64,000 nucleotides of DNA from Lactarius indigo (lineage: Eukaryota; Basidiomycota; Agaricomycetes; Russulales; Russulaceae), in NCBI GenBank assembly GCA_025766275.1, contig JAFKAC010000008.1, forward strand, positions 1,116,001 to 1,180,000, given 5' to 3'. Of this stretch, positions 1 through 12,200 are shown piece by piece. The translations under genes and the position numbers were made by a program. A model generated the notes under the pieces. That model made no database searches. It had not been told where the DNA came from and worked only from the letters and a program-made list of their open reading frames with translations. Every line of letters begins with the position of its first letter. The stretch's first letter is position 1.

Positions 1-1535
1 CGAATGAGGGATCGCACGAAGTTCTTCGAATCCTTCGTACCACTCCTTGACAGAGGGGTTCGCGCCTTTGAGTACGACAACGTCCACCGGGACACCGGCG
101 ACATCCTGCCTGCCATTTAGAATCTGTACCTCGTGAGTGGTCTGCAAAGCTGCTCACCTTGTCCTTGTTGTAAAACCTTATCAAAGTATCCGTCATCTGG
201 AAATACCGCCTCCGCCAAGTGACGGACTCCGAGTTTTGCACAGTGACCCACCCGCTCAACAGCATACTATCCCCAGCCAGACGGCTCTCCCGGCGTCTCT
301 TTGCGCCGGCGAAGCGAGCCGCGTCCCTCCGCTCCATCGCCTTGCGCTTCAGCTCTTCTTCCGCCCTCGCGACCTCTTCCAGTCGGCGCACCTCTTCGAG
401 CCTCTGTTCCTCGAGCCTCCTCGCCACCTCCGCGCGCCTCTCAGCGTCCCGCCGCCGCCGCTCGATCCGCTCGCGCGTCCTCTTCTCCTCCTCCACGCGC
501 TCCTCCTCCTCCCGCGCCATCCGCACCGCTGCCGAACGCGCCAGGTCGCGCTCCAGCTGCGCGCGACGAGCTTCCTCTTCCTCCACTGCCCTTCGCGCCT
601 CTTCTTCGCGCAGCCACTTGATACGCGCCTGACGCGCCGCCTCCTCGCGCAGGGCTGCACGCTCTTCAGCCTCGGAGGTCCGACGCGCGGCTTCGCGCAG
701 CTCTGAGCGCGTACTGGGGTCCCCGAAATTCGGTGGTCCGCGCATGGAGATGTACGTAGCCGGCTCGGAGGCCGTGCGGGTGACGGGGCCGGGTGCACGA
801 GGCAATGTTTTCTCACGGTTGGCGGGGGCCTCGGATGATGTGCGCGCCATCGCAGCGGGGCGAACTGGTGTGAAAGGCATAGCTTTACGGATTGCACTGG
901 CGGAGAGATCCTCGAGATGAGAGATGGTTAAAGTCGCTTGTGGTCCCTGTGCATGCGCCGAGCTGAGCGCGACGGTGGACACATTGTGATGGGCAGAAGT
1001 TACCTTGAACCAAGATTGAACGGTACGCCCCGCTACGGATGTACGCGCTGCGTGACGACCAAAGGGTTCAGACTAATGGGGGTTACTGAAAAGAAGAAAG
1101 TGCGCACCTCTACGCAAACCAGATGTGCCCTCCGGAATATAGGTGATTGTAGCAAAGCAGGTCACCCCGTCGACAAATATGCGCAAGAAGGCGAAGAATA
1201 TCGACTGCTCTGATTGCGCGATGAATTGCTTCAGTTCTGGTAACCCTTGCGAACCGGCCGCGACCAGCTTTAATGTGGGCGACCACTGGAGACAAGACTG
1301 ATTAGACGACCGACGTCGGCCCTCCGGCCCTTGAACTGAGGGAGGGACCAACCTTTCCGTAAGTAAGAACGAGCCTATTTAAAGGGAGTCAGCCAGTAGA
1401 AATGATCGGGAGGGAGGCGAGAACGAGCCAGTTAAGGGAACCCTGGAGGGTGATGCTCTGATATGCCATTCGGATGTCGGGATCGGTGGATTCCGCCCCC
1501 GTCGAGTCGGAATTACGAGATGTCATGGAGACCAT
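1..1535 (-). CDS. ADF-H (coactosin/Abp1-like) + coiled-coil + PH-like actin-binding protein, 3' end beyond window
   Basis: Spliced reading on the minus strand gives, in order, an ADF-H fold of the coactosin/Abp1 type (exon pieces DPDIRMAYQSI, NWLVLTYGKWSPTLKLVAAG, ITYIPEGTSGLRRA, RTSVAGRTVQSWFK), a proline-rich linker, a long charged E/R coiled coil (about positions 260-710) and the start of a PH-like domain (WVTVQNSESVTWRRRYF ... VKEWYEGFEELRAIPHS). ADF-H domains bind F-actin and PH folds bind lipid or protein, so a role at the cortical actin cytoskeleton is likely. Likely start is the ATG at 1533-1535; a second in-frame ATG is at 1524-1526. Inferred introns include 1048-1107. The first intron appears to be GC-AG. 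The intron inside the PH region (near 120-150) would be only 28 or 34 nt, so a sequence error there is possible. The C-terminus lies off the left edge. Confidence 0.72.
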
Positions 1536-2966
1536 GGGTGGAACAGTTGATTCGTCTTGCCGAGAAGGAAAATGTGTGAGAGGGGAGAGGAGAAGATGAG
1601 GGGTGTACGTTGGCCAGATGTAGGGGTATCGGGATATTGTGGGCGAGTTTGATGATGATGCTTCCATCATTGTCCGGCTCGGAGATGGCCAATGCCAGTG
1701 CGCGGCGTAGACAACAACCTCTATACACACGTACCCCTTGGCAACGACCGGTACGATGGTCCAGAACACGGCATTGTGGTAAGATAAAGGGGATGCAGGC
1801 GTAGACAACGTAAGACGATACAATTAACGCCGCGGGTACATGCGTCCGTGGCCAGACCTTCTGGGAGCCACGAGCGCCAAGTATACAATGTGAACATGCA
1901 AAAGTATACACAAACTCAGGTTTGAAACCCTGGCCACCAGTTGTACGTTATTGTTGTGGGTTGCGATGAAGAGTGGAATGGGCCCATGATTGTATGATAG
2001 CTTCTGCTGCCATACTGCGCAACACCACCATGTTACAACAGGCGAATCATTGAAGCCAACATCGCGTAAGGGTCCTTCCCTTCAAGAATCGACAGAACAA
2101 CCCCCCATCACCCTTCCGACAACCGTTGCAATGTCATAGTTCAGATGCGTTCGACGATGACACTCCTGATTCCTTAAACTTCACGCACCGTCATCGAAAT
2201 ACAGACGTGACTGGACACTCAATACCCGGTCATATCTCAAGGCATACGTCTCTCAAGAGGATTTCGGGGACGGCGGGGGTCGACAACATGGCCGAGCAGA
2301 AGGCCGGAGATGAAACAGGAGCCCCCCGACGAGTCGAACATCATGGCGAAGCGTCAGTTGGTATGCGGAAAGGAAGCAACGGAAACCTGAAGTGGTCTTC
2401 TGTGAAAGGGCCTCCCACACGTGGCGTTTGTGAGGAAGTTGTTCCAGACTGCGCGACGAGAAGACGGACACAATTCTTTACCCAGCGCGACCTGAACTTG
2501 AACACAGTGTGTAAAATTTCCCTGCTGATGCGCCACAGGAAACAAGGAATTGAACGCTGCGAAAGACGGTCATGCCGCGGGTTAAGAGAACACACCTCTC
2601 GTACATTACGGACATAGTCGGCCGCGACAACAACAAGCCAAGCTCCGTCCAGATCCGAGACCATATCTTGCATTGAGTGGAGTCAAAATGAATAATTTAG
2701 CCGATGCAGGTTCGTTGCGAGGACTTCCTGGGTTGTAAGCGTCGCTTCCTGTTTGCCAACGGTTACCTACGGTCGCCACACTTCCAAACACACAATTGGC
2801 GACGCGGCGCATCACTCTTCTGACAGTTTGACTCGTATTCGCGCGCTTATTTGCGGTCATTCCTTTTGGTTATTGTGGTCCTCATGCTGTAAACGCAACA
2901 ATGGACCCACACAACACAACCAATTGTACCTGGCTCCGCCTGCCTTCTTCCCCACGATGCATCGAG
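1536..2966. other. Intergenic stretch, no supportable gene
   Basis: Open frames exist on both strands (for example 2126-2617 plus and 2341-2673 minus), but none has a recognisable domain or a convincing splice chain. The 1536-1900 part is the upstream region of the ADF-H gene. Confidence 0.5.
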
Positions 2967-2973
2967 TATAAAG
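2967..2973 (+). promoter_or_regulatory. TATA box of the small spliced gene at 3075
   Basis: TATAAAG lies about 105 nt upstream of the ATG at 3075, leaving room for a transcription start near 3000 and a short pyrimidine-rich 5' UTR. Confidence 0.5.
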
Positions 2974-3074
2974 TACTCTCCTGAGGCTCTCCTGAGGCCT
3001 CAATAATATTGTCCATCGCCCACCCACTAGAACCCATTCCCCTCCTTCAGTCTTGTATACCCCAAAAACATACC

Positions 3075-3382
3075 ATGGCCGGCCCACTGGCAGTTGTCTC
3101 GTACGCAGCCTCACTTGATGAGCGGCCTCGGTACATCCCACTCCAGAATACACGCGTTTCCCTCCCATGCTAATACAGCCCCCCTCCAGTACTCCTTTCG
3201 TTCCCCAAAGACAGTCGTCCCCGACAAAATTCCTCGAACGCCGTCTCGTGCGCATTTGGAAGCGGGCAACCAACACCGTGCGCCGCAAGGAGCGCGCTTC
3301 CATACTCCCTGATGGCTTCGTGCTCCTGAATGCCGCGGCCGCTCGTCGTCGGAGCCTCTACATCAATTCCGCGTCTATTTGA
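3075..3382 (+). CDS. Small two-exon hypothetical protein, 82 aa
   Basis: Exon 1 is 3075-3130 and exon 2 is 3190-3382. The 59-nt intron has a GTACAT donor, a CTAAT branch-like site and a CCAG acceptor, and it keeps frame. The product is basic (FLERRLVRIWKRA, then VRRKERASILPDGFVLLN, then AAAARRRSLYIN) and has no signal peptide or membrane segment. I do not recognise a domain. Support comes from the TATA box at 2967, the CACC-like context before the ATG (taccATGG) and the clean splice. The even spacing of basic residues suggests an amphipathic helix that may bind nucleic acid or membrane, but that is only inference. Confidence 0.42.
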
Positions 3383-3794
3383 AGCCGGCACTTCTTGATT
3401 TCACGACAAAAGGCCAGCTTTGCAAGGCCCTGCCTCGCCTTTACGAAATTGTATTTACGTGAGAGGAGGCACCAGACATCGACCTTGTAGCACCTAGACC
3501 GGACTTTGACAAGAACACGTTGTAGAGCTCTATTATTTTTCCTTGCCGTAGTCTATCCAACATAGTAATTCTATATACACGATCAATGTATTCTTATCGC
3601 GGGTACAAGCTGCCCGGATTATGTGCCCAGCATGTAATCGAGGCGGAGATGAAGGAGTTCTCAATGACGCAACCAGAAGGAGAGCTCCGTTCACCACAAT
3701 TGTACGACAGATGTTATGAACCACATACACCTTAAACAAGGGCCTCTCACATAAGGGTCAACACCCGACATTAAACAAGGGCTTCTTCTCTGCG
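3383..3794. other. Convergent 3' flanks, nothing else seen
   Basis: About 410 bp between the small plus-strand gene and the 3' end of the minus-strand gene ending at 3795. Only 3' UTR-like A/T-rich patches are visible. Confidence 0.45.
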
Positions 3795-5304
3795 TCAATC
3801 GGACGTCTCAAGGATGGTGCGCAAGCGATCAGTCTGAGCTTCCAGCGCATCCCGTTCGCAAACAATCGCGGTCATCTCGGGTAGTATCTGCGACAGGAGA
3901 CGAATTTAGGAATTTTCAGGACACCGCCGGCATCCAACGCGGTTGAAGTGGACTCACCGAGAATCCGCGACGCAACTCGCTTCCATGGGATGTGCCTGCC
4001 TGGCCAACGTCAGGGGAGCGGCTGGTCATAATACGGGCGATATCCGTCACGATCTACCCAGGGTCATTGACTCAGCAACGAGTCGAGATCAACAAAACTA
4101 CCCCCACGTACTGAATGACCACGACGGACGACTGCACCAGCGCGAGCGTCGCCCTCAGGTACCTCGATTTCTGGCATTAAGCGAGCGGGGCGAATGGCAT
4201 CGGCAATCGAAATGAGCGATTCTTTGCGGGTGAGCACTGCCCCAGAGTTATTCCCCGTCCGTCCTCGAGTAATCAAGAACTGTTCCCTGTAGCTCTACAC
4301 GCAGGGAATCGGTCATACGACAAGGTCTGGCCATTCTGGAAGACGTACGGCTACACCTGCATTCGTCACTCTCTCACTCGTGGAGATGCCTCTTGTGAAC
4401 GCTGCACCGAATACGTACAGGTTGGCGGGGTCGACGCCCTTGGCCAACAATTCTCGGCGGCGCAAGGCGTACCTACAAGATAGGTCACGTCAACTGAGGC
4501 GAGATGCAGAAACGAGAGCATGGACCCCCTCACCTCTGTCTGGTAGCCTCAGGGACGATAACATATTCTTTAAAGGGATCGAAAAACACGACACCTTCGT
4601 TGGCCTGCAAGATAAGATGTGGTTAGATGGGACCTGCAAGAGAACTGGATAACGTACGAGCTGGATGAGCCTCTTGGGAACGTCCCTTCCCGCATGGGGC
4701 CCCAGCGGGACAAATGCGCTTTGATGCTGCCTCACTGCGTGACTAGAGTTCATCCTACACGGTATAGGATGGACCATGGAAACGCACTGAGATCCAAGAT
4801 GGCAGAGAGGGGAATACGATCGCCTCCGTAATTACCGTCCTGGCAGAGTTCGCTCAACGCAAGGGAGACGCCTACACGGGCCCCATTTATCACCATCGCG
4901 CATCGGCGGAAAGTAGAGACAATGCACTAACCGCGCAGATAACTCCAAGAGACCTTCTTGGGGAACGTAGTTCGCGCAGGTGAAAGTTGACCACCAGTCT
5001 CGATGTCGCGAGGGGCTTCGTTCGCCGTGAGTCCTGTGCGTATCTGTTCTCCTTGTAGATGGGCTGCGACCGAGTCCCATCTGCTAACCAAAAATGACTG
5101 AAACTGGGACATCAACACCTTTTGAAGGGCGGGCCAGCAAATGGCGGCGATGAAGCCACGGAGATAAAGAAGGAACCAAGGTAGGAACCGCGACCCATTC
5201 TGGGGACCAGCCCCGCAGTCGACTTGGGCAGACGCACCATGGAGGTCACCTTCCGGGGTGCCAGTGGGTCGCGCGTTTGTAGGGGTAGCGCTGTGAGCGT
5301 TCAT
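3795..5304 (-). CDS. Ten-exon protein of unknown function, about 330 aa
   Basis: The minus strand can be spliced into one continuous product from ATG 5302-5304 to the stop at 3795-3797. Nine introns of about 50-83 nt almost all have strong donors (GTACGT, GTGCGT, GTGAGT, GTTAGT), and all join in frame. Recognisable stretches in order: TPTNARPTGTPEEWVAVPTL, LSELCQDGNYGGDRIPLSAI, MRQHQSAFVPLGPHAGRDVP, ANEGVVFFDPFKEYVIVP, ELLAKGVDPANLYVFGAAF, KESLISIADAIRPARLMPE, and a short C-terminal helix ALEAQTDRLRTILETSD. There is no signal peptide or membrane segment. I do not recognise a family. The C-terminal heptad-like segment could be a small coiled coil. A TATA box sits about 60 nt upstream. The exact donor between exons 2 and 3 is uncertain (37- or 55-nt intron). 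Confidence 0.6.
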
Positions 5305-5364
5305 ATAGGAAGAAACGGTTGTTGATGGAGAGATGGGAAAAACGGGTTCGCAGGACAGCTCGCG

Positions 5365-5372
5365 TATTTATA
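5365..5372 (-). promoter_or_regulatory. TATA box of the ten-exon gene
   Basis: TATAAATA on the minus strand, about 60 nt upstream of the ATG at 5304. Confidence 0.55.
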
Positions 5373-5960
5373 GTCGACCACAAAATAGTTTACGTGTCCC
5401 ACCACCTTTTCGGGGGAACAAAGGAAATGGACGGAGTGTGGGCGCAAAAGAAAGTACCTCGGTCAGCTGAAATGCCACTAAAACGCAAGTGACGTCGTCT
5501 ACTTTTAGCTCCTGCCAGGACCGAAGGGTATTCCCAGTCAAAAAGATAGCATCCATCAAGAGTAGTTGGACACCAAGCAAGTTCTGAGACGAAGGCTGCA
5601 TAGTACGGCGTTGTGCAGAGGCTCTAATCGAAGTCATCTCGGCTTGGCGCCCGAGACACACGAATCACACGATTTCAAAGGAAACGTGCAGCCCTTTTTT
5701 TCCGGCGCATTTCGGACGCTCAGCCTGTGGCTTTGTGTGCCAGTGGCATCCTTCAATCACGTCGTGGATGCTCCATGCCGGATGTTGGCCGTAGCTTCAA
5801 GACCATTGTTCAAGTTACAGTGGCATCGGCAAGGATGAGTCACCGTGGCGGTAATCCCGTGATGATCGACGATCTATAATCTAATCATTACAACGATTGG
5901 AACCTACTAGTAGGAACCTAGTATGATATCTGCTCAGCTGAGCCCCCGCCGCAGCCCACC
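5373..5960. other. Intergenic region between divergent genes
   Basis: Upstream flank of the minus gene starting at 5304 and the plus gene starting at 5961. The open frames here have no domain and no splice support. Confidence 0.45.
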
Positions 5961-6584
5961 ATGGCCTCCAACTCTATCTCTCCACCAGTGCGTCCCCTTG
6001 TGTATGTATAATTTGTGGCTTTCGCTAACTCGTGACCCCCATCTTTAGCAGCCCAGCTCCCAATCCCGTCCGCGTGTGCAGTCCCACAAACCTCGGTCCA
6101 TTTGCAGGAATTTCGTTTACCATGGTGTATGCAGAGATATGACTTGTCCTCGTGCGCATGTCCCGCACAGCGACATGGTACGACCCATCGCCCTCTCGTA
6201 CACCCCTTCTCACTCCCGACTTGTGTCCTAGCTTGATCTAGTAGCCTACCTCGTGGAACGCGACGATTTCCCTCCAGAACTTCGTTCGGTCAAACAACGT
6301 CTCACCTCTCCGAACCCTGTAAGTATTCTTGCGCGCATGTTTTGTTCTACTCTCACATTGGAACAGAGTTTGTGCAGGAGACAACTCCCGTCCGATCGAA
6401 TATGCCGCAATTTTGTTCCCCGCCCTTGTCCATTGCGCGAGAGATGCTTGCGCACGCATTTCTCAGTCGCCAACATTTACGGTTCCTTGCTGCAACCCGC
6501 AAAGGTGCGCGATCCCTTCGCCCTTTCGTTGCTCTTCCTGCAACGGTTTCTCATGTAACACTCCCAGCGAGCCAAACCACATGA
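5961..6584 (+). CDS. Four-exon hypothetical protein, about 136 aa
   Basis: Exons 5961-6001, 6049-6124, 6232-6318 and 6378-6584 join in frame with GT-AG introns of 47, 107 and 59 nt (donors GTATGT, GTGTAT and GTAAGT). The product starts MASNSISPPVRPLVSPAPNP, continues NPVRVCSPTNLGPFAGISF, then LDLVAYLVERDDFPPELRSV and EMLAHAFLSRQHLRFLAATR. It is basic with a proline-rich N-terminus and a short helical middle. No known domain was recognised. The ATG context is CCACCATGG, which is ideal. The second intron is longer than the others and contains further GT and AG pairs, so alternative splicing or a micro-exon is possible. Confidence 0.5.
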
Positions 6585-7307
6585 AGCCGATGTAGCCCTC
6601 CAACTCGAATCCGATGCCCGCAGTCCTTGAGCACCGTAGTGTCGTCATTTATTGTGGTGGAAAGCTGTAAGATGAGAGACAAGGGAGAAGAGATGCGCAA
6701 GACCGTCTTGCATATGTAATTTAATGACTGTAAATTGTTCAAAGTCGCAAAAGAAACAGGGAATGGAAAGGGACCTGGTTTAGTCGATATGCAACGAAGT
6801 GCGACCTTCGACTTCTTCGTTCACGTCAAGGCCAATGGGCTATGGGCGAAGAATCGGACGCCCAATTACACCGCGTGCATGGCCCAAGAGGTGGTTTCAA
6901 AGAAAACAGGGTTCCTTGTTGACGCCTTTCGAGATTGCGGGGTGTGTCGTTCCCTGGCTGTGTCCCTTGAATACTTCGTAGATATTGGCCGTAACATGGA
7001 GATCATTGTTGTTGTTGATAAGTACAGTACAATGAATGATGACACCGCGGCCGGCTTTGACTCCGGCGATGGAATTTGATTTCGATTCCGACTTATCTGA
7101 ACCTTCAGAGGCGCTTGTTGACGAAGGGCTCGAAAACCGCTTGAAAAAAAGACACCGACACCCGATCAGGTCTGTTGGCAAATTCCAGAATTCCAGGAAC
7201 GTGTTCTGCGGGAGGAACTAGTAAACAATAATGTATAACAATGAACAGTGCGGGTGCGGCAGAAAGAGTCGTATCATGAAGATAGTCTTCTGGCCATCCG
7301 TCGAGAT
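6585..7307. other. Intergenic stretch, no supportable gene
   Basis: 3' flank of the plus gene and 3' flank of the esterase. An acidic 61-codon frame at 7036-7221 (plus) is open but isolated, with no splice partners. Confidence 0.4.
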
Positions 7308-8936
7308 CTATAATATGAATGCGTCTGCCCAGTGCCTCAAAACACCCTCTCCAATCTTGTGGAACTCGTAGTTCTTGACGTCGCGTGCGATGATCGTCCC
7401 ATGTGAGTTGATCACGTCAGTGATAAACGCACGCTCCTTCTTGAGCTGTGGCAGTGTGTTCAGGGCAGCCACCATCCTTTTCTGTGCGGGGGTAACGCGC
7501 GGAGCCACCTTGGCGGTCTGATTGCCGTTCGGTGACGGCACCGAAGTGGCAGAATCATCGGCCAGATCGACGACGATGTCTTCGACCTGACGCTCCAACT
7601 GCCCAAAGACGTGAACAAGTCGCTGGGTGGCGGAGGCGTCCTCTGACTCGAGAAGCCTGATGCGCGAACGGGATTGATAAGATGAGATGGAAACTCTGAT
7701 CAACACGAGGGTCAAGATGACAGGCATAAGAATTGGGATGAGGACAGTCGTGGCCTGTGTACGGAATCAGTGAATGGCTTGATCGAGGGATCTCTACGAA
7801 CACGCACAATGTTGAACGGAAAAGGAGCTTGTAGACGAGGAGGGAGCGGCGGCTTGTAGGATCTGAACCACGCTAGCGAATACGGGCGGGGACCACGAGG
7901 TTTGGAAGGTGGTGTGTCCTGTATGGCGAAAGATTTGATGATCGGGAAGTATTTGTCGTCGTATTCTCTACCAGAATGGTTAACAATCAAAAATCAACAT
8001 ATTATGGGAAGCTGGCTTACACCGCAAGATTATCCGTGGTATGATTAATGAAGGGGTCCTCCAGGTCCACGTATGCGGTCAGATAGGGGACCGTCGCATC
8101 ATTAATACTAGGACAGGAGGTGAGCACGCCAGAGGTGAACAATGAAGGGAACTTACGCATTTGCATATATCCGAATATGAGGGAATAGCCTGAGACCTTG
8201 GTAGAAGACATGCGCTAAACGGGTGGTCAGCTAGCTTACGGGGTGTCAAATTGAGACACAGCCTCTTACCTGGATCTGTCATGATCTCTAAAAGGCTCTT
8301 CCCGGTGTTTGACCATCTATCCACGGCGTAAAACTGTTGACCTGTCCTGCTGAAAAATCTAGGGACGACGATTGAACTAAGTCTTGACCGAAGTGAAGGG
8401 TATTCGAGTAGTCCGATATGAGGGGTCGCGATGGTGTTGAAATTAACTGGAGTAACTGCGACAAAGAATTCCCGCTGATGGAGGATGCTGTACGACACGA
8501 GTCCTAACATGAGCACCAGGGCATGAGGACAGGCAGAGCCACAAGACCCACCCAACGACATAGCGCGCAAGCAATCCACCCAAGCTGTATCCGGTGACGG
8601 AAAACCGAGTGACCTTCTTGTCTCTCTTCTCTAATTTCTCGATCTCCTGGAAGATCTGGATGAAGGCGTTTGAGTCAGCCGTCGAGGGTTCGCGATCACG
8701 CCACTCACCTCTGACGCCACTCGCTCGCCTCCCCAGTCTATGCCATCGTAGGTGCTCTCGGCCTGGTTGGCCTCGGCGAGCATTACATGGAGTTCCGTCC
8801 CATCCGGGTTGTCCGATGACTGGTGAACCCGGGTCTGCTCCATAATGCGGTGCATTGAGGCGAGATGTGATGGATTTCCCCACATGCCATGGATAAGAAC
8901 GAGTAGATGTACACTCTTCGCGGGTTGGTCGGACAT
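7308..8936 (-). CDS. DUF676-type serine esterase/lipase (ROG1/LPL1-like)
   Basis: The multi-exon product begins MSDQPAKSVHLLVLIHGMWG. It carries the alpha/beta-hydrolase oxyanion HG, then the nucleophile elbow VTGYSLGGLLARYVVG (GYSLG, catalytic Ser), then TIATPHIGLLEYPSLRS. Downstream pieces include DATVPYLTAYVDLEDPFINH, with an Asp that could be catalytic, and near the C-terminus a hydrophobic segment followed by RSRIRLLESEDASATQRLV. DUF676 proteins such as yeast Lpl1 and Rog1 cleave acyl esters of phospholipids or glycerides, often on lipid droplets. The hydrophobic C-terminal segment fits a membrane or droplet association. The first introns start GTGAGT after VASE and GTGGGT after RYVVG. 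The C-terminal His motif could not be placed with certainty because exon borders there are less clear. Confidence 0.75.
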
Positions 8937-9287
8937 GGTGGTGGTACTAGTAATAGTTGTGTTGGTGGGACCGAATAAAAAAAAGGGTGTTCTCCGTTCA
9001 TGGTCGGCAGAGGTGACGAAGCGAGCTGGAGGAGATTACGTGAGAGTGAATGTGTCTTGGAGTGCCGTAACGGTGTACTGAGCTGCGAGCTGCGACTGAG
9101 TTGATCTCAGCAATAGCAACGGCGTGGCACTCGCTCTCTTTGGGTCACTTTCCCTCCCCTCGTCCTCATCCCCATCCTCGCCTTTCCCCGCCTCCGCCCT
9201 TTCACGCGCCTCGGACCGCACTCGCACTCCTTTCTGTCCTTTCAAAATTTAAATTATATCTAGCAAGACTAACCCATAATTTCCGTC
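8937..9287. promoter_or_regulatory. Bidirectional promoter region between esterase and vezatin-like gene
   Basis: About 350 bp separate the two divergent start codons. A long pyrimidine tract (about 9148-9215) lies before the plus-strand gene, typical of fungal core promoters. Confidence 0.4.
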
Positions 9288-12200
9288 ATGGCACAACCCC
9301 TATTTAACGAACACCCCCTTCAAGACTACCTCAGGCGTGAGTTCGCCCTTCACACACCCAGGCCCTCTCTCCTCACCTCTCTGTTCCCAGAATCAGGCGA
9401 TATCTTCGAACCTATACCCGGCGCAATGTCCGACCTTACAGATCCTTTCTCCGAGGAGTGCGCAGATACGGACGCGGATGCTGATATCAGGCTGTGGTCC
9501 TGGTTACCGACCCCCGTACTACACCTTGTTCAGGCAAGTATATCTCGTTTCAACACCCCGCCGTGGAGTGCACTCCGTTGGCAGATCGGGTTTCTGTAAG
9601 CTCGACCGTGGGGTAACGCTGTTCACCAGCGCCTACACCGACCTTCATTAGACTCACAAATCTCTACTCTCATGAGACGCGCCCCCAGTCTTCTCTACCT
9701 ACGGCTATCCCAATGTCTATGATACTGAACGTGTTCATTTTCCAGTTCTTTAACATTATCGTGACCTCTGCGCAAAATCATCACTCTACTCTTCGGGAAT
9801 TCTCCGAGAAGTTCCAATACGATGTCATATCGTCCTCTCTTCTGTCCTCTTCCGTCACCGCGCCATCTTCAACTCGGCGACGCTCATCGTCCTCGACCGG
9901 CGATATTCCTCCTGATGACCCCGATCTACAATCTAGGACAAATCCGTCCCCGCCAATGCCTAGCCATCCAGTAGAACACCGCACCTCTGCATGGTCGCTC
10001 ACACTTTTTTGCTTATGTTGCATTTCTCTGTTCTTCGACTCTTTCATTCTCTGTGTTTTAATGGGAACTGCGTTATACTATATCGAATCGTACGCTGTCC
10101 AACCTGGGAATTTACCTGACTTTATAACACCCGTAGGATTTTAACTTTTTTACTGGGTTACCACATGCTAATGTCAACATGTAGACCTTGGGTTCTCTTA
10201 ACGATCTCATCGCTGCAGCAAACCTATGGGATTCTGCAGTACACGAAGCTATCAACCTTCTCGAGCTCGAAGAGAGCATGTACGTTATCGCAGCCGTCAC
10301 CGTTGTTCGCGCTTGAGCTGATGACTTGGAGTAGGAACCCCTCCTTGTCGCCTTCCTCTCCCCTTCGCGTGGCTCTCCACTCTTCTCTCCAGAGCACACA
10401 AGTCCAGTCCGATAATGTCAGGCATGTCCTTGTTGGGCTCACCGCACCTTCTGCACTCGCCCAACTGTCCGAGATGTATGCACCGCCTTCGCCTACAAAA
10501 CCCCTTGCCCCACTTCACTCGCGTTCCGGTTCTGCCACAGCAGGGTCGCGCACGCGAGCTTCTACACCTCTTTCGTCGGACAAGCGTGCAACGTGGAATG
10601 GGAGCATGTCGTACAACTACGCTGCTCTGGCAAATGCTGGTACCCCATCACGGCGATCTCTGATGCGGTGGGAGAAGCGTAGATCAGATTTATCTGCGTT
10701 ACTCCTGCGGCCAAATGGAGCCGCCATGAGTGCGCCTACCACACCAGAACCAGGAAAGTCGCTTGATGGCGTCGAAGAAGAGATAGGGAACGATCCGGCT
10801 GCTACCAATCTCTCCGATCAAGAGGGAGACGCCGATGTCGTAGTCCCGCTTAGCGAGCGGGGACAGTTCGCGTCTGCTGCTCTGGAATTTCAGCGCCAGA
10901 GACGGAGCAGGGGCGTCGAAACCCTATTTCTTTCCACTCGTTCACCGCCTCCCAAGTATACTGCGATCAGCCCACCTCCGACCTCAACGCACATTACTCG
11001 TCTAGGGAATAAGTCTCACTCTAGTCAATCTCCCCCACCCTCCTCATATTCCACTTCGCGTTTCACGGCAATGCAGATGCCGCGGCACCCACTCTCCCTC
11101 TACTCATTGACTCTCACGCTCAACGGGGCGCTCGCCGCACGGCGTTATGCTGCGTCACATCTCCTGGCATTACGTTTTGCGGGCGGAGACGCTCTAGAAG
11201 ACAGCGGTAGGGGTGGTGACAGCTACTGGGAAGACGTGCGTGCTGTCATGGCCCTGCTAACGAGCGCCCTCGCCAGCGCGACTGCCCCTCTCGTCGAGGC
11301 GCTCGAAGCCGCCGAGCACGAGCGTCTGCTCACAGAAAACCCGACACCCACTACATTACACTCTCGCGCTTCTTCGGACTCTCATACACGACCCTCGTCG
11401 TTCCACTACCAGCAGCAGCAGCAACGACTGGCACGCAGAACATCACACGTCACGTCCTTCGCACCGCTGCCGAACCACCTCTCGCGCTTCGCGGCGCACG
11501 TTGACGCGCTCACCAACGCGCTGCACGACGCGCGAGAACACCTCGAGTCCTGTGTCGCTTCTCTGCGCGATGGCACTGCCGCCGCCAGCGGCAGCAGTAG
11601 CCCACAGGATGCGCCCGCGCTGCGGGCATACGAGCGTCTCCGACGAGAGCTCGGCCTCGCCCTTCGCGAGTGTGAGCGCGGGCGCGAGCCCCTACTCGAG
11701 CTCCTACTCCCGCCACGCCCGCCGTCCCCCGACGACGACGACGACGAAGAGATGCCAGCGCTCGGCGCGGACGCCGAGAGCTCAGACTCGGACAAAGACG
11801 CGTCGTCGCGCGCAGCGCACTCCCCTTCATCCTCGCTCCCATCTTCGCCTACACACGCAGTCCTCGTGGATGCGCGGCCGGACGAGGAGGAAGGCGCAGA
11901 TGCTAGTGGTGGTGCGAAACACGAACGCGGCGACGTGCTTGTCGTGGGGCTCGAGCGCCTCCCCGCCCCTGGCATCGAGCAGGTCTTCGAGGCGGATGCT
12001 GGAGCGGACGCCGACGCGGATGCGGATGGTACGCGCTCTCTCGTCCGTCCCCGCTCGAAGCTGTCACGCGCGGAGCGGATCGCGGCTGCCAAAGCACGGC
12101 GTGCAAGTTGCGGCGGCCTTGGACTGTCTGTGGTGGGTGGTCAGGGCGAACGGGACAGTGCTGGGGGTGTGCAGTGGGCACCCGTGGGGGACGTCGTGCA

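Noticed and set aside
219..706. Plus-strand frames over the coiled-coil gene
   Set aside because: Composition (Ser/Arg/Leu runs) is the mirror of the E/R-rich coiled coil on the minus strand.
2126..2673. Overlapping frames on both strands
   Set aside because: No domain, no splice chain that reads well, no TATA box in place.
6735..7221. Several short frames between two genes
   Set aside because: No consistent strand, domain or intron support.
11406..12092. Long antisense frame (228 codons) in the vezatin-like gene
   Set aside because: Mirror of GC-rich low-complexity coding sequence; Ser/Arg-rich and without domain.
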